64,000 nucleotides of DNA from Rhodoferax_B sp049316285 (GTDB lineage: Bacteria > Pseudomonadota > Gammaproteobacteria > Burkholderiales > Burkholderiaceae_C). The translations under genes were made by a program, and so were the position numbers. This document shows positions 45,966-54,055 of the stretch, piece by piece; position 1 is the first letter of the stretch; every line of letters starts with the position of its first letter. The DNA is taken from NCBI RefSeq assembly GCF_049316285.1, contig NZ_JBMOXA010000022.1, positions 1-64,000 on the forward strand, in the 5' to 3' direction. A model generated the notes under the pieces. It did no database searches. It was not told the origin of the DNA and saw only the letters and a program-made list of their open reading frames with translations.

Positions 45966-47129
45966 ATGATCAAAAGCTTTTCGCTGGCGCTGGTCGCAAC
46001 TGCCGTGCTGGCCGCTTGCGCCACCGGTCCGAGCAGCCCGCGCTACAACACCCTGGACGGCAGCCGTCCGCTGGTGATTGGCCACCGTGGCCTGGCCGGC
46101 TACATGCCCGACCACACGCTGGAAGGCTACGCCCGTGCGATTGCCCTGGGCGCCGATTTCATTGAGCCCGACGTGGTGGCCACCAAGGACGGCGAGCTCA
46201 TCGCCCGCCACGAACCCAACATCACCGCCACGACGGATGTGGCCACACGCGCCGAATTCGCCAGCCGCAAAACCACACGTGTGGTCGACGGCGTGAGCGA
46301 AACCGGCTGGTTTGCCTCTGACTTCACGCTGGCCGAGATCAAGACCATGCGCGCCATCCAGCCGCTGCCCGAGCGCAGCAAGGAGTTCGACGGCAAGTTC
46401 AGCGTGCCCACCCTCAAGGAAGTGCTGGACCTGGCCAAAACCGAGGGCGCCAAGGCCGGCCGCACGGTGGGTGTGTACATCGAAACCAAACACCCCACGT
46501 ACCACGACAAACTGGGCTTGAAGCTGGAAGACCGCCTGCTCGCCATGCTGGCCGGTTATGGCTACACCGAGAAAACCTCGCCGGTCTTTTTGCAGTCGTT
46601 CGAGGTCAGCAACCTCAAATACCTGCGCACCAAAACCAAGCTGCGCCTGGTGCAACTGATTGACGGCGACGGCGTGAGCCTGGCCGGCCAGGTGACATTG
46701 GCGCCGCCGTTCGACAAGCCTTACGACTTTGCCGTGGCCGGTGACCCACGAACCTTTGCCAGCATGGTGACGGCGGCCGGCCTGGCCGAAATCAAGACCT
46801 ATGCCGATGGCGTAGGCCCTTGGAAGGCCTACATCGTGGCCTCTAAAGGTGTCGATGCCAACGGTGATGGCAAGCCTGACGACGTGAATGGCGACGGTGT
46901 TGTGGATGAGCGCGATCGCACCCTGACCCCTGCCACCAACGTGGTGCGGGACGCGCATGCCGTGGGCCTGGTGGTGCACCCATTTACCTTCCGTAGCGAA
47001 GCCAAGCGGCTGACGTCCGACTACAAGGGCGACCCGGCAGCGGAATATCTGCTTTTCTACAAGCTGGGTGTGGATGGCGTGTTCAGCGACTTCACCGATG
47101 TGGCGGTGAAGGCACGCGAAAGCCTGTGA
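45966..47129 (+). CDS. Lipoprotein glycerophosphodiester phosphodiesterase (GlpQ-like)
   Basis: A 387-residue GDPD-family enzyme with a lipoprotein signal (lipobox LAAC, Cys18). The catalytic/metal residues are His40 (IGHRGLAGYMPDHT), Glu67 and Asp69 (EPDVVATKDGE) and His82 (ARHEPNI). It hydrolyses glycerophosphodiesters to glycerol-3-phosphate and an alcohol in the periplasm or at the outer membrane. Residues about 297-317 form two short Asp/Gly-rich EF-hand-like loops (DANGDGKPDD, VNGDGVVDERD), which suggests extra calcium binding. It stands alone behind a Pho-box-like site and before a hairpin. Confidence 0.92.
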   Translation: MIKSFSLALVATAVLAACATGPSSPRYNTLDGSRPLVIGHRGLAGYMPDHTLEGYARAIALGADFIEPDVVATKDGELIARHEPNITATTDVATRAEFASRKTTRVVDGVSETGWFASDFTLAEIKTMRAIQPLPERSKEFDGKFSVPTLKEVLDLAKTEGAKAGRTVGVYIETKHPTYHDKLGLKLEDRLLAMLAGYGYTEKTSPVFLQSFEVSNLKYLRTKTKLRLVQLIDGDGVSLAGQVTLAPPFDKPYDFAVAGDPRTFASMVTAAGLAEIKTYADGVGPWKAYIVASKGVDANGDGKPDDVNGDGVVDERDRTLTPATNVVRDAHAVGLVVHPFTFRSEAKRLTSDYKGDPAAEYLLFYKLGVDGVFSDFTDVAVKARESL

Positions 47130-47163
47130 GCACAGCGCTGATTGTTTAAATTTGTAAAAGTGC

Positions 47164-47191
47164 CCGGCGCCCACCCATCCGCGGGCGCCGG
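47164..47191 (+). terminator. Strong GC hairpin after glycerophosphodiesterase gene
   Basis: CCGGCGCCC and GGGCGCCGG form a perfect nine-base stem around a ten-base loop, followed by ATTTC. It begins 35 bases after the stop, so it probably ends the glycerophosphodiesterase transcript. Confidence 0.55.
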
Positions 47192-47300
47192 ATTTCAGAG
47201 GGAAGACGACGGCAAGCCGACGAATGGCGGGTGTTGCCCAGGTTTTCCGAGCTTTTCGAGATGTCAGAATTCGCCACAATGGTGTGTGAAGGAGGCGTCC

Positions 47301-47690
47301 ATGGACTTGCAGTACGAATTAAAAGCCGGTAACTATTACCTGTATGACATGGCGACGCCTGCAAGTCCCGCCACCGGCGAGCGCCGTTACCGCCTGTGCA
47401 CCGCCTTGGTGGCACTGGCTTTTGATGCCAGCACCGGCGAGTTGCACCAACACGGCAGCCCCACCCGTATCCAATCCTGGGCCACCTGTGCCCGCCGCCG
47501 CCTGCGCGCCGCTGGCGCGGTAGACATCGCCAACGACATCGTGGTGGTCTCCGGCCCCTTGCCCGTGGATGAACTCAACAAATGCATAGGCATTGCGGGT
47601 TATTGCGGCCGTATGTTCAGCCGCTTGGCGACCTTGCCACACGGCAAGCTGCAGGCCGCCAAGCCCGCAGCTTCAGCCACCCGCCACTAA
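47301..47690 (+). CDS. Small protein of unknown function
   Basis: A 129-residue protein with GGAGG eight bases before the ATG. It has no signal peptide. The N-terminal half is mixed beta-like (LQYELKAGNYYLYDMATPAS, then RLCTALVALAFDASTGELHQ). The C-terminal half carries four cysteines in total (RLC, TCARRR, KCIGIAGYC), perhaps metal binding. A longer open frame starts at 47142 but lacks a ribosome binding site. I do not recognise the family. It converges with the phospholipase gene with a ten-base gap. Confidence 0.65.
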   Translation: MDLQYELKAGNYYLYDMATPASPATGERRYRLCTALVALAFDASTGELHQHGSPTRIQSWATCARRRLRAAGAVDIANDIVVVSGPLPVDELNKCIGIAGYCGRMFSRLATLPHGKLQAAKPAASATRH

Positions 47691-47700
47691 GCAGCTCTGC

Positions 47701-48948
47701 TTAGAAGTCCACCAGGCTCAGGCCGATCAGGAATACGTTGCGGCGTTTGTTGTAGTCGATCAGGCTGTCGCCATAACCGCTGAAGAACTGCGTGTGCAGG
47801 CGTAGCGCGCTGTCGGGGTTGGTGCCGGTGCCCAGGGCCTTGAGCCACTCCAGACGGAACGAGCCGCGTGCGTCGCTGCGCAACGAATGGCGCAGCGTCA
47901 CGCCCAAGGTGTTGTCACGGTTCGGGTTCCAGAAAGCGGAGAGCTCGGCGCGGCCAATGTAGTCGCTGATGCCGGGGTTGTCGTCGTCCTCGGGGCTTTC
48001 CGAGAAGCGGTGCCAGTAGCGCCCGGTGATGCGCACGCGGCTGCTGTTTTCCATGCCGGCCATGATGTATGCGCGGTTCCAGCTGCGTGACAGCGGCTTG
48101 CTTTGCCCGTTCGACTGGTGCACCAGCCCCAGGCCGGTGTAGCGCAGTTTCATGCTGCCAAACAGATCCAGGGTGGTGGGGTAGACATAGATCGCTTCGG
48201 GCTCGTGGTCGGTGGTGCGAAACGGCCGCGACAGCTCGGAGTTGAACACCTGCCAGTTCGACTGCTGCGAGTAGGCAAACCACAGCGAGTCGCGCTTGGC
48301 CGCATCGTCGCTGGTGAAGATGCTCTGCGCCATCTTCGTGCGCACTGAGAGCTGGATACGCGCTTCGGCGCGCTGGTAGTCGGTGGCCGTGGTGGCGTTG
48401 CGGTCAGGGGTTTCAGATGTTGGCTGGGTGTTCACCCCATCGGCCATGGACAGCGATACGTTGAGTGGACGGAAGCCGCGTATGCCGTAGACGCCGCAGT
48501 CGGTGCTCGACTCAAGCTCCCAGAAACGTGACAAATCCGAGTAGTCCATGTTGCGGCAACCCGTGAGGCCGCTGCCGGCGCCGATGATGCGTGTGGCGGG
48601 CAGGGCGGTGTCCACCGGCGGTGTTTCCTTGGGCGTGGCCGAGGCCAATGCCGCTGCGCTGACGGCTGGCACCACGGGCGCGGGTGTACCAGGGGCTGGC
48701 GCGGCTGCGGTGGCCCGGGGAAGGGTGACCGCGGCGGCGGCCTTTTGCTGCTCCTTGGCCCAGAGGTCGAAACAGGCCAGACGCGCAGTGTTGTCGCTGG
48801 TCATGTTGGTGCAGATTTCCCAGGGCGCCTGGGTGGCAGAACTGGAGGTTTGCGCCGCCGCCGGTGTGGCGCAGACCAGCCAGGCGGAGCCGCAGGCCAA
48901 ACCCGCCAGGCTGGTCAAGCCAGCCAACCGGGGCCGCTTGGCTACCAC
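47701..48948 (-). CDS. pldA: Outer-membrane phospholipase A (PldA)
   Basis: A 415-residue phospholipase A1. A signal peptide (LAGLTSLAGLACGSAWLVCA, cleavage near AAAQ) precedes an N-terminal extension of about 100 residues with a low-complexity Ala/Pro stretch. The barrel domain has the catalytic His277 and Ser279 in GLVHQSNGQ and Asn291, spaced as in the E. coli enzyme. It cleaves outer-membrane phospholipids after barrier damage. I chose the GTG at 48948 because it overlaps the preceding stop (GTGGTAG) and makes a clean signal peptide; ATGs at 49008 or 49032 would overlap that gene by 67-91 bases. Confidence 0.88.
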   Translation of the reverse strand: MVAKRPRLAGLTSLAGLACGSAWLVCATPAAAQTSSSATQAPWEICTNMTSDNTARLACFDLWAKEQQKAAAAVTLPRATAAAPAPGTPAPVVPAVSAAALASATPKETPPVDTALPATRIIGAGSGLTGCRNMDYSDLSRFWELESSTDCGVYGIRGFRPLNVSLSMADGVNTQPTSETPDRNATTATDYQRAEARIQLSVRTKMAQSIFTSDDAAKRDSLWFAYSQQSNWQVFNSELSRPFRTTDHEPEAIYVYPTTLDLFGSMKLRYTGLGLVHQSNGQSKPLSRSWNRAYIMAGMENSSRVRITGRYWHRFSESPEDDDNPGISDYIGRAELSAFWNPNRDNTLGVTLRHSLRSDARGSFRLEWLKALGTGTNPDSALRLHTQFFSGYGDSLIDYNKRRNVFLIGLSLVDF

Positions 48949-49373
48949 CCCGGCTGCTTGCGCAGGACGAAGGCGCGCGCGCTGTTGCTGTCGTTTTCTT
49001 GGGTCCATGTTCCCGTGATTTCCTTGCCGCAAGAGTTGGGCTCAACCTGGCCCAGCCAGGTGGCGTTGATGCGTTGGCCGTCGAGTGACTCTTCCAGGGT
49101 GAAGTCCCCGTGGTCGACGTCGCCGGCGATGTGTGCGCGGATGCCCGCTCGCTCCAGTGTGCCTGAGACACTGCCGGCGAATTCCGGATGCTTGGTAAAG
49201 AGTATGCGTATTTGTTCCGGCTGACCCTGGATCTGGCCGGTCCAGCTGCCAAACAGATGCTGTGGAAGAATGTCTTCGGGCGCGGGGCAGGCCGGCGCGG
49301 TTTGGCTCCAGGCGTAGGGTGTGGCCGCCATCAGCAGCAGCATACAGCCGTGCCGCAAGCCACGTCCCGTCAT
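48942..49373 (-). CDS. Small secreted protein of unknown function, coupled to rep and pldA
   Basis: A 143-residue product with a signal peptide (RHGCMLLLMAATPYAWS-QTA). The mature part is a beta-rich domain (HLFGSWTGQIQGQ, GSVSGTLERAGIRAHIAGDVD, NATWLGQVEPNSCGKEITGTW) with three cysteines. No family is recognised. Its ATG overlaps the helicase stop by four bases and its end overlaps the phospholipase start, so all three are co-translated. A role in the envelope together with PldA is plausible but unproven. Confidence 0.7.
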   Translation of the reverse strand: MTGRGLRHGCMLLLMAATPYAWSQTAPACPAPEDILPQHLFGSWTGQIQGQPEQIRILFTKHPEFAGSVSGTLERAGIRAHIAGDVDHGDFTLEESLDGQRINATWLGQVEPNSCGKEITGTWTQENDSNSARAFVLRKQPGW

Positions 49374-51454
49374 GCGGCGTTGGCCGCAGCGGCGGCCTGT
49401 GCAGCGGCAGTGTCCTGTGCACGCTTGGCAAATTCGGCGCGCAGAGCCTTGAGTTTTTCGCGCGGATCTTCTTTCGCCGTATGGGCGTCCAGGGCCATCT
49501 CGGCAATGAAGCGGCTGGGTTGCGCGGCCACCATCTCGCGGCCTTTTTTCTTGCGTTTGGTCCAGCTCACGCCCAGGCTGCGCTGCGCGCGGGTGATGCC
49601 CACGTACATCAGGCGGCGTTCTTCCTGCAAGCGCTGGGTGGTCTCCTCGCTCACGACTTTTTGGCGGCCATCGTCATCGTCGAGCTTGAACGGCAGCATG
49701 CCTTCGGTGACGCCGGCCAGAATCACGTGTGGCCATTCCAGCCCCTTGGAGGCGTGCAGCGTGGAGAGTGTGATCACGTCCTGGTCTTTTTCGCGCTCGC
49801 TGATGGTGGAGAGCAGCGAAATGGTTTGCGCCACTTCCATCAGGGTCTTGGTCTCGGCGATGGTCGATACCCCGGCCGCGTCGTCGATCTGCCCGCCGCA
49901 GCGGGCGCTCATCCAGTCGCAGAAGTCCATCACGTTGGACCAGCGCGAGGCCGCCACCTTTTCGCTTTCTTCGCTCTCGTAGATGTGTTTTTCGTAGTCG
50001 ATCTCTTTGAGCCACTCGGTCATGAAGGCGCGTGCATCTTCGGCCCCTACGGTCTGGCGTGCACGGTATTCCAGGTCGTTCATGTAGCGGCCAAACTCGT
50101 GCAGGCTCTCGAGCGCCCGTTTGGGCACCACGCTGGCCAGCGAGGAACTGAACAGCGCTTCAAACATGCTCAGTTTGTATTGGCTGGCGAAGTTGCCCAA
50201 GGCGCCGAGTGTGGTGTGGCCTATGCCGCGTTTCGGTGTGGTGATGGCGCGCAGAAAAGCCGGGTCGTCGTTGTTGTTCACCCATAGGCGAAACCACGAA
50301 CACAGGTCTTTGATTTCGGCGCGGTCAAAGAAGCTTTGGCCGCCCGAAACCTTGTAGGGCAGGGCGGCTTTGCGCAGTGCCTTTTCAAACGGCTTGGCCT
50401 GGTGGTTGGCGCGGTACAGGATGGCGAAGTGGCGAAACTCCTTCCACTGCGAGGTGGCGCGCAGGCTTTGGATGCGGGCCACGGCGCGCTCGGCTTCGTT
50501 TTCTTCGCTTTCGGCATCGATCACACGCACCGGCTCGCCTTCGCCCAGCTCGCTGAAAAGGGTCTTGGGGAACAGCTTGGGATTGGGGCCGATGACGTTG
50601 TTGGCGGCGCGCAGGATGGCGCTGGTGGAGCGGTAGTTCTGCTCCAGCTTGATCACCTTGAGCTGCGGGAAATCGATCGGCAGCTTGCGCAGGTTGTCCA
50701 GCGTGGCGCCGCGCCAGCCGTAGATGGATTGGTCGTCGTCGCCCACGGCGGTGAAGTGGGCACGCGAGCCCACCAGGTGCTTGAGCACTTCGTATTGCGT
50801 GGCGTTGGTGTCCTGGTATTCATCGACCAGCACGTGGCCCAGCATGTTCTGCCATTTGGTGCGCACCTCTTCATAGTCGCGCAGCAGGCGCAGCGGCAGG
50901 CTGATGAGGTCGTCGAAGTCGACACTCTGGTAGGCCTTCAAGCGCTCTTCGTAATGCCCCATGATGGTGGCGGTGATGCGCTCGTTGTCGTCCACCGCCT
51001 GGGCCATGGCCTGCTCGGCGCTCAGCCCCATGTTCTTCCACTTGCTGATGGTCCACTGGTAGGTGCGTGCGGTGGCGATGTCTATGGTGCCGCCGGCTTC
51101 CTTGATGATGCCGGTCACGTCGTCGGCATCCAGAATGCTGAACTGGGGCTTCAAGCCCAGCACCGCGCCGTCTTCGCGCATCATGCGCACGCCCAGCGCA
51201 TGGAAGGTACATACCGCCACGTCCTTGGCCGGGCGGCCTATCAGGTGTTTGGCACGCTCGCGCATTTCGGCGGCGGCCTTGTTGGTGAAGGTGATGGCGG
51301 CGATGCGGCGTGGCTCCAGGCCGGCCTGGATCAAACGGCCGATCTTGTGTGTGATCACCCGTGTCTTGCCCGAGCCGGCACCGGCGAGAACGAGGCAAGG
51401 GCCGTGCATGTAATTCACGGCTTCCTGCTGGGCAATATTCATTCCGGCGGACAT
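49370..51454 (-). CDS. rep: UvrD/Rep-family DNA helicase (Rep-like)
   Basis: A 694-residue superfamily 1A helicase. It has Walker A LAGAGSGKT near residue 23, motif Ia TFTNKAAAEM, motif II HVLVDEYQDTN, motif III VGDDDQSIYGWRGA, motif IV LEQNYRST, motif V STLHASKGLEW and motif VI YVGITRAQ. The length and absence of a UvrD tail favour Rep, which removes roadblocks ahead of replication forks. The C-terminal 40 residues are Ala/Lys rich. It is the first gene of a coupled set with a secreted protein and PldA. Confidence 0.88.
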   Translation of the reverse strand: MSAGMNIAQQEAVNYMHGPCLVLAGAGSGKTRVITHKIGRLIQAGLEPRRIAAITFTNKAAAEMRERAKHLIGRPAKDVAVCTFHALGVRMMREDGAVLGLKPQFSILDADDVTGIIKEAGGTIDIATARTYQWTISKWKNMGLSAEQAMAQAVDDNERITATIMGHYEERLKAYQSVDFDDLISLPLRLLRDYEEVRTKWQNMLGHVLVDEYQDTNATQYEVLKHLVGSRAHFTAVGDDDQSIYGWRGATLDNLRKLPIDFPQLKVIKLEQNYRSTSAILRAANNVIGPNPKLFPKTLFSELGEGEPVRVIDAESEENEAERAVARIQSLRATSQWKEFRHFAILYRANHQAKPFEKALRKAALPYKVSGGQSFFDRAEIKDLCSWFRLWVNNNDDPAFLRAITTPKRGIGHTTLGALGNFASQYKLSMFEALFSSSLASVVPKRALESLHEFGRYMNDLEYRARQTVGAEDARAFMTEWLKEIDYEKHIYESEESEKVAASRWSNVMDFCDWMSARCGGQIDDAAGVSTIAETKTLMEVAQTISLLSTISEREKDQDVITLSTLHASKGLEWPHVILAGVTEGMLPFKLDDDDGRQKVVSEETTQRLQEERRLMYVGITRAQRSLGVSWTKRKKKGREMVAAQPSRFIAEMALDAHTAKEDPREKLKALRAEFAKRAQDTAAAQAAAAANAA

Positions 51455-51545
51455 GGCAACCTATCAATTTTCACAAAACGGTCGATCATACAGAGTCACC
51501 TTTTCGCCATTCGGTTTGGCCGAAGCCATGTGGCCAGATAGGCCT

Positions 51546-51570
51546 TCTGCGCTTACCAATTAAGCGCAGA
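51546..51570 (-). terminator. Hairpin after FUSC gene
   Basis: TCTGCGCTT and AAGCGCAGA form a perfect nine-base stem with loop ACCAATT, about 20 bases past the stop of the FUSC-family gene. No T run follows, so it may be a weak terminator. Confidence 0.4.
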
Positions 51571-51590
51571 CTGCTATGGAATTGAATTGT

Positions 51591-53936
51591 TCAAGCGGCG
51601 GACATGGCCTGTTGTGCCATGGCGGCGCTGCGTTGCAGCTCGCGCGCCATGGCCACGGCCAGCGTCAGGCGGCGCAGCAGCCAGGGTGTGAGGTCTTCCG
51701 AGACCAGGTGGTCGGGCACCTGTTGATAGGGTTGCCCCGCGACCTGAGGCTGGTCTGCGGGCGGCGGCGCGACAGCCACGCTCTGGGATGCTGGCGTGGT
51801 GGGCCCGGCCGGTGTGTGCCCGGCCGGGCCGCCCTCGGGCAGGCTGCCGCCAAGCGCCTGTGTGATCTGTTGTTCAGCCAGCGCCAATGCAGGCATGGCC
51901 AGCGCCATGTTGAGCTGGCTGCGGCGCAGCGTCAGCAGCGACTTCACGGCCGTGAGCTGGGCCAGCAATTGGTAGCTGCGGGCCTGAAGGGATTCCAGCG
52001 GCACCAGTGGCGGGCGCACTTGGCGCGGCTCGGCCAGGCTGCGTTGTGTGGCCAGGGTCAGGGCCGAGAGGCTGTCGTAGGCCTCTTTGCGCGCCAGTCG
52101 CCAGGCCAGGTCGGTGGTGTGCAGCACCTTTTGTGGCGTGCCATCGGGTTCGGCCAGTTTCAGCGAGCCTTTGGCATGTTGCAGTTGCGCGCGCACGCTG
52201 CGCTGCACCAGCCCGGGCAACTGGCCGCGCTCCCAGGTGGGCAATACATAACTGAACAACCAGGCCAGCAGCGCGCCCAGCAAGGTGTCGCCTAGGCGCT
52301 CTGCAATGGCAAAAGTCGGGGCTGCGCCGACCAACAGCAAATGGGCCTGCAACAGCCCGGCCAGGGTGCCGAAGATGGAAGTGAACAGGTAACGCCGCAG
52401 CGCAAAGGCGTGCGCCAACCCCATGCCCAGGGCCACCACCACAAACAGCAGCGCTGCCTCCGGGTGCAGCGACAGCAATCCCATCACCAGCATGCAGCCT
52501 ATGAGGGTGCCCAGCACGCGGTCGTTGCGCCGCTGCATGGTCTGCGCCAGGTTGCCGCGCATCACCACCAGGATGGTGGTCAAGATCCAGTACTTGTGTG
52601 CCGCCCAGGGCAGGTGCAACGACACCCAGTACCCCACGCCCACGGCCAGGGTCGCGCGCAGCGCATAACGCAGCACCGGGGCCTGCCAGGCCAGTTGCTT
52701 GAGCAGCGGGGCCAGCGCCCAGCGTGTGGGGCTCACGAACAACTGCCACTGGGTGCGCACGGCGGCGAGTTCCGCCTGTTCGTCGCCACGCGCCAGCGCG
52801 GCCATACGCACGGCTTCGTCGTTGATGTGGCCCACGCGGTCGGCGATGTTGTGCAGCAGCGCGGCGTCGTCCGGCTCGCCCAGGTGCACAGGTGGTGGCA
52901 CCAGCGGCGGGCGCCGGTCTGGCCGCGCGGGCAAGGCGCCCACCAGCAGTGCGCGCTGGTTGGCAATCGGCGCAATCGCCTGGGGTGGGCGGCCCAGCAG
53001 CAGGGACATGCTCAGCCGCTCCAACTGGGTGGCGGTGGTGTTGAGCACTTGTTGCAGGGTTGGCAAAGCCTGGGTATCGCCGGCCTGAAGTTGCAGGGTG
53101 TCGAGGTCGAGGTCGCAGGCCAGCAAGTGGTCGCGCGCCTCCAGCACACTCAGCAGCAAACCGGCCAGGCAGGTGCGCCGTGCATTCGTTGGCGATTCGA
53201 GCACCACGTCGCGTGTGTCTTGCAGCCGGTCGGCCAGCGCGGCTTGTTGCTCCAGCATGGTGGCCAGCAAGGCCTGGGCATCGGCTTCGGGGGCGAAGCG
53301 CTCCGATTGTGTGCGCAGCAGCTGCGCCAGCAGGTGCATACATTCGGCCAGCATCTGGGTGCGGTAGCGCGCGTTCAGCAGGTGGGTGGTCAACACGGCC
53401 CACAGCAGATACAGCAGGGCGCCCAGACAGAACCAGGCCACGTGCACCAACACCGCTGCAAATGTCGGCGGTGGTGGTGCTGCCATGGAGAACAGCATGG
53501 AAAATAGCAGCGAGAACGTGATGGGGCCGCCGCGTTTGCCCCAGGCCATCATCATCACGGCGCCAAACGTGCCGGCCACCAGCAGCAAGCCGAGCAGGGC
53601 GTCGTCCGTGCGCAGCAGCTGCGTGAGCATGAACAGCGGTACGCCCAGCAGCGGCGCAGGCAGCATCTGCATGATTTTGCGGCGCCGCGGCGCGGCTACG
53701 TCGGGCAGGCTGGTGATCATCACGCCCACGGCGGCACTGGCGGCGCCGGCCACACCGGCGACGGCAAACACCAGCAACATGATCAACACCAGGCCGACGG
53801 TGACCGACAGGCCGTTGGTGACGTAGTGGCTCAAGGCCACGCGCAGCCACTGGTCGCCGGTGGCGAGCAGGCGCTGGCTCCAGGCGCGCCGTGTTGCCGG
53901 ACCGGGTGGCGCTGCAGGGGTGGGCAAAGCACTCAT
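51591..53936 (-). CDS. FUSC-family (YccS-like) inner-membrane transporter
   Basis: A 781-residue protein with two membrane blocks (about residues 35-200 and 430-560), each six helices, separated by a long helical cytoplasmic part. The second block opens with LRATLAVGVGYWVSLHLPWAAHKYW, which is typical of FUSC/YccS. The C-terminal 130 residues are Gln/Ala/Pro rich. Family members export aromatic acids or belong to p-hydroxybenzoate-type efflux. The start is ATG 53936; an upstream extension lacks similarity. It lies 20 kb from the efflux operon at the window start and has no adaptor gene beside it. Confidence 0.85.
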   Translation of the reverse strand: MSALPTPAAPPGPATRRAWSQRLLATGDQWLRVALSHYVTNGLSVTVGLVLIMLLVFAVAGVAGAASAAVGVMITSLPDVAAPRRRKIMQMLPAPLLGVPLFMLTQLLRTDDALLGLLLVAGTFGAVMMMAWGKRGGPITFSLLFSMLFSMAAPPPPTFAAVLVHVAWFCLGALLYLLWAVLTTHLLNARYRTQMLAECMHLLAQLLRTQSERFAPEADAQALLATMLEQQAALADRLQDTRDVVLESPTNARRTCLAGLLLSVLEARDHLLACDLDLDTLQLQAGDTQALPTLQQVLNTTATQLERLSMSLLLGRPPQAIAPIANQRALLVGALPARPDRRPPLVPPPVHLGEPDDAALLHNIADRVGHINDEAVRMAALARGDEQAELAAVRTQWQLFVSPTRWALAPLLKQLAWQAPVLRYALRATLAVGVGYWVSLHLPWAAHKYWILTTILVVMRGNLAQTMQRRNDRVLGTLIGCMLVMGLLSLHPEAALLFVVVALGMGLAHAFALRRYLFTSIFGTLAGLLQAHLLLVGAAPTFAIAERLGDTLLGALLAWLFSYVLPTWERGQLPGLVQRSVRAQLQHAKGSLKLAEPDGTPQKVLHTTDLAWRLARKEAYDSLSALTLATQRSLAEPRQVRPPLVPLESLQARSYQLLAQLTAVKSLLTLRRSQLNMALAMPALALAEQQITQALGGSLPEGGPAGHTPAGPTTPASQSVAVAPPPADQPQVAGQPYQQVPDHLVSEDLTPWLLRRLTLAVAMARELQRSAAMAQQAMSAA

Positions 53937-53989
53937 TGCAGGCAATTTAGCAGACTGGCGCGTGGCGGCGGTGCACGGCTCGACTGCCC

Positions 53990-54031
53990 CAACAAAAACG
54001 CCCAACGCTCCAGTCAAGAGTGTTGGGCGTT
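53990..54031 (-). terminator. Rho-independent terminator after chemoreceptor gene
   Basis: AACGCCCAAC (53997-54006) and GTTGGGCGTT (54022-54031) make a perfect ten-base stem extended by GCTC/GAGT pairs. On the minus strand it is followed by TTTTTGTT. It is 25 bases past the stop of the chemoreceptor at 54056. Confidence 0.75.
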
Positions 54032-54055
54032 GGGCGCGCTGGCCAGTGGCGCGGC

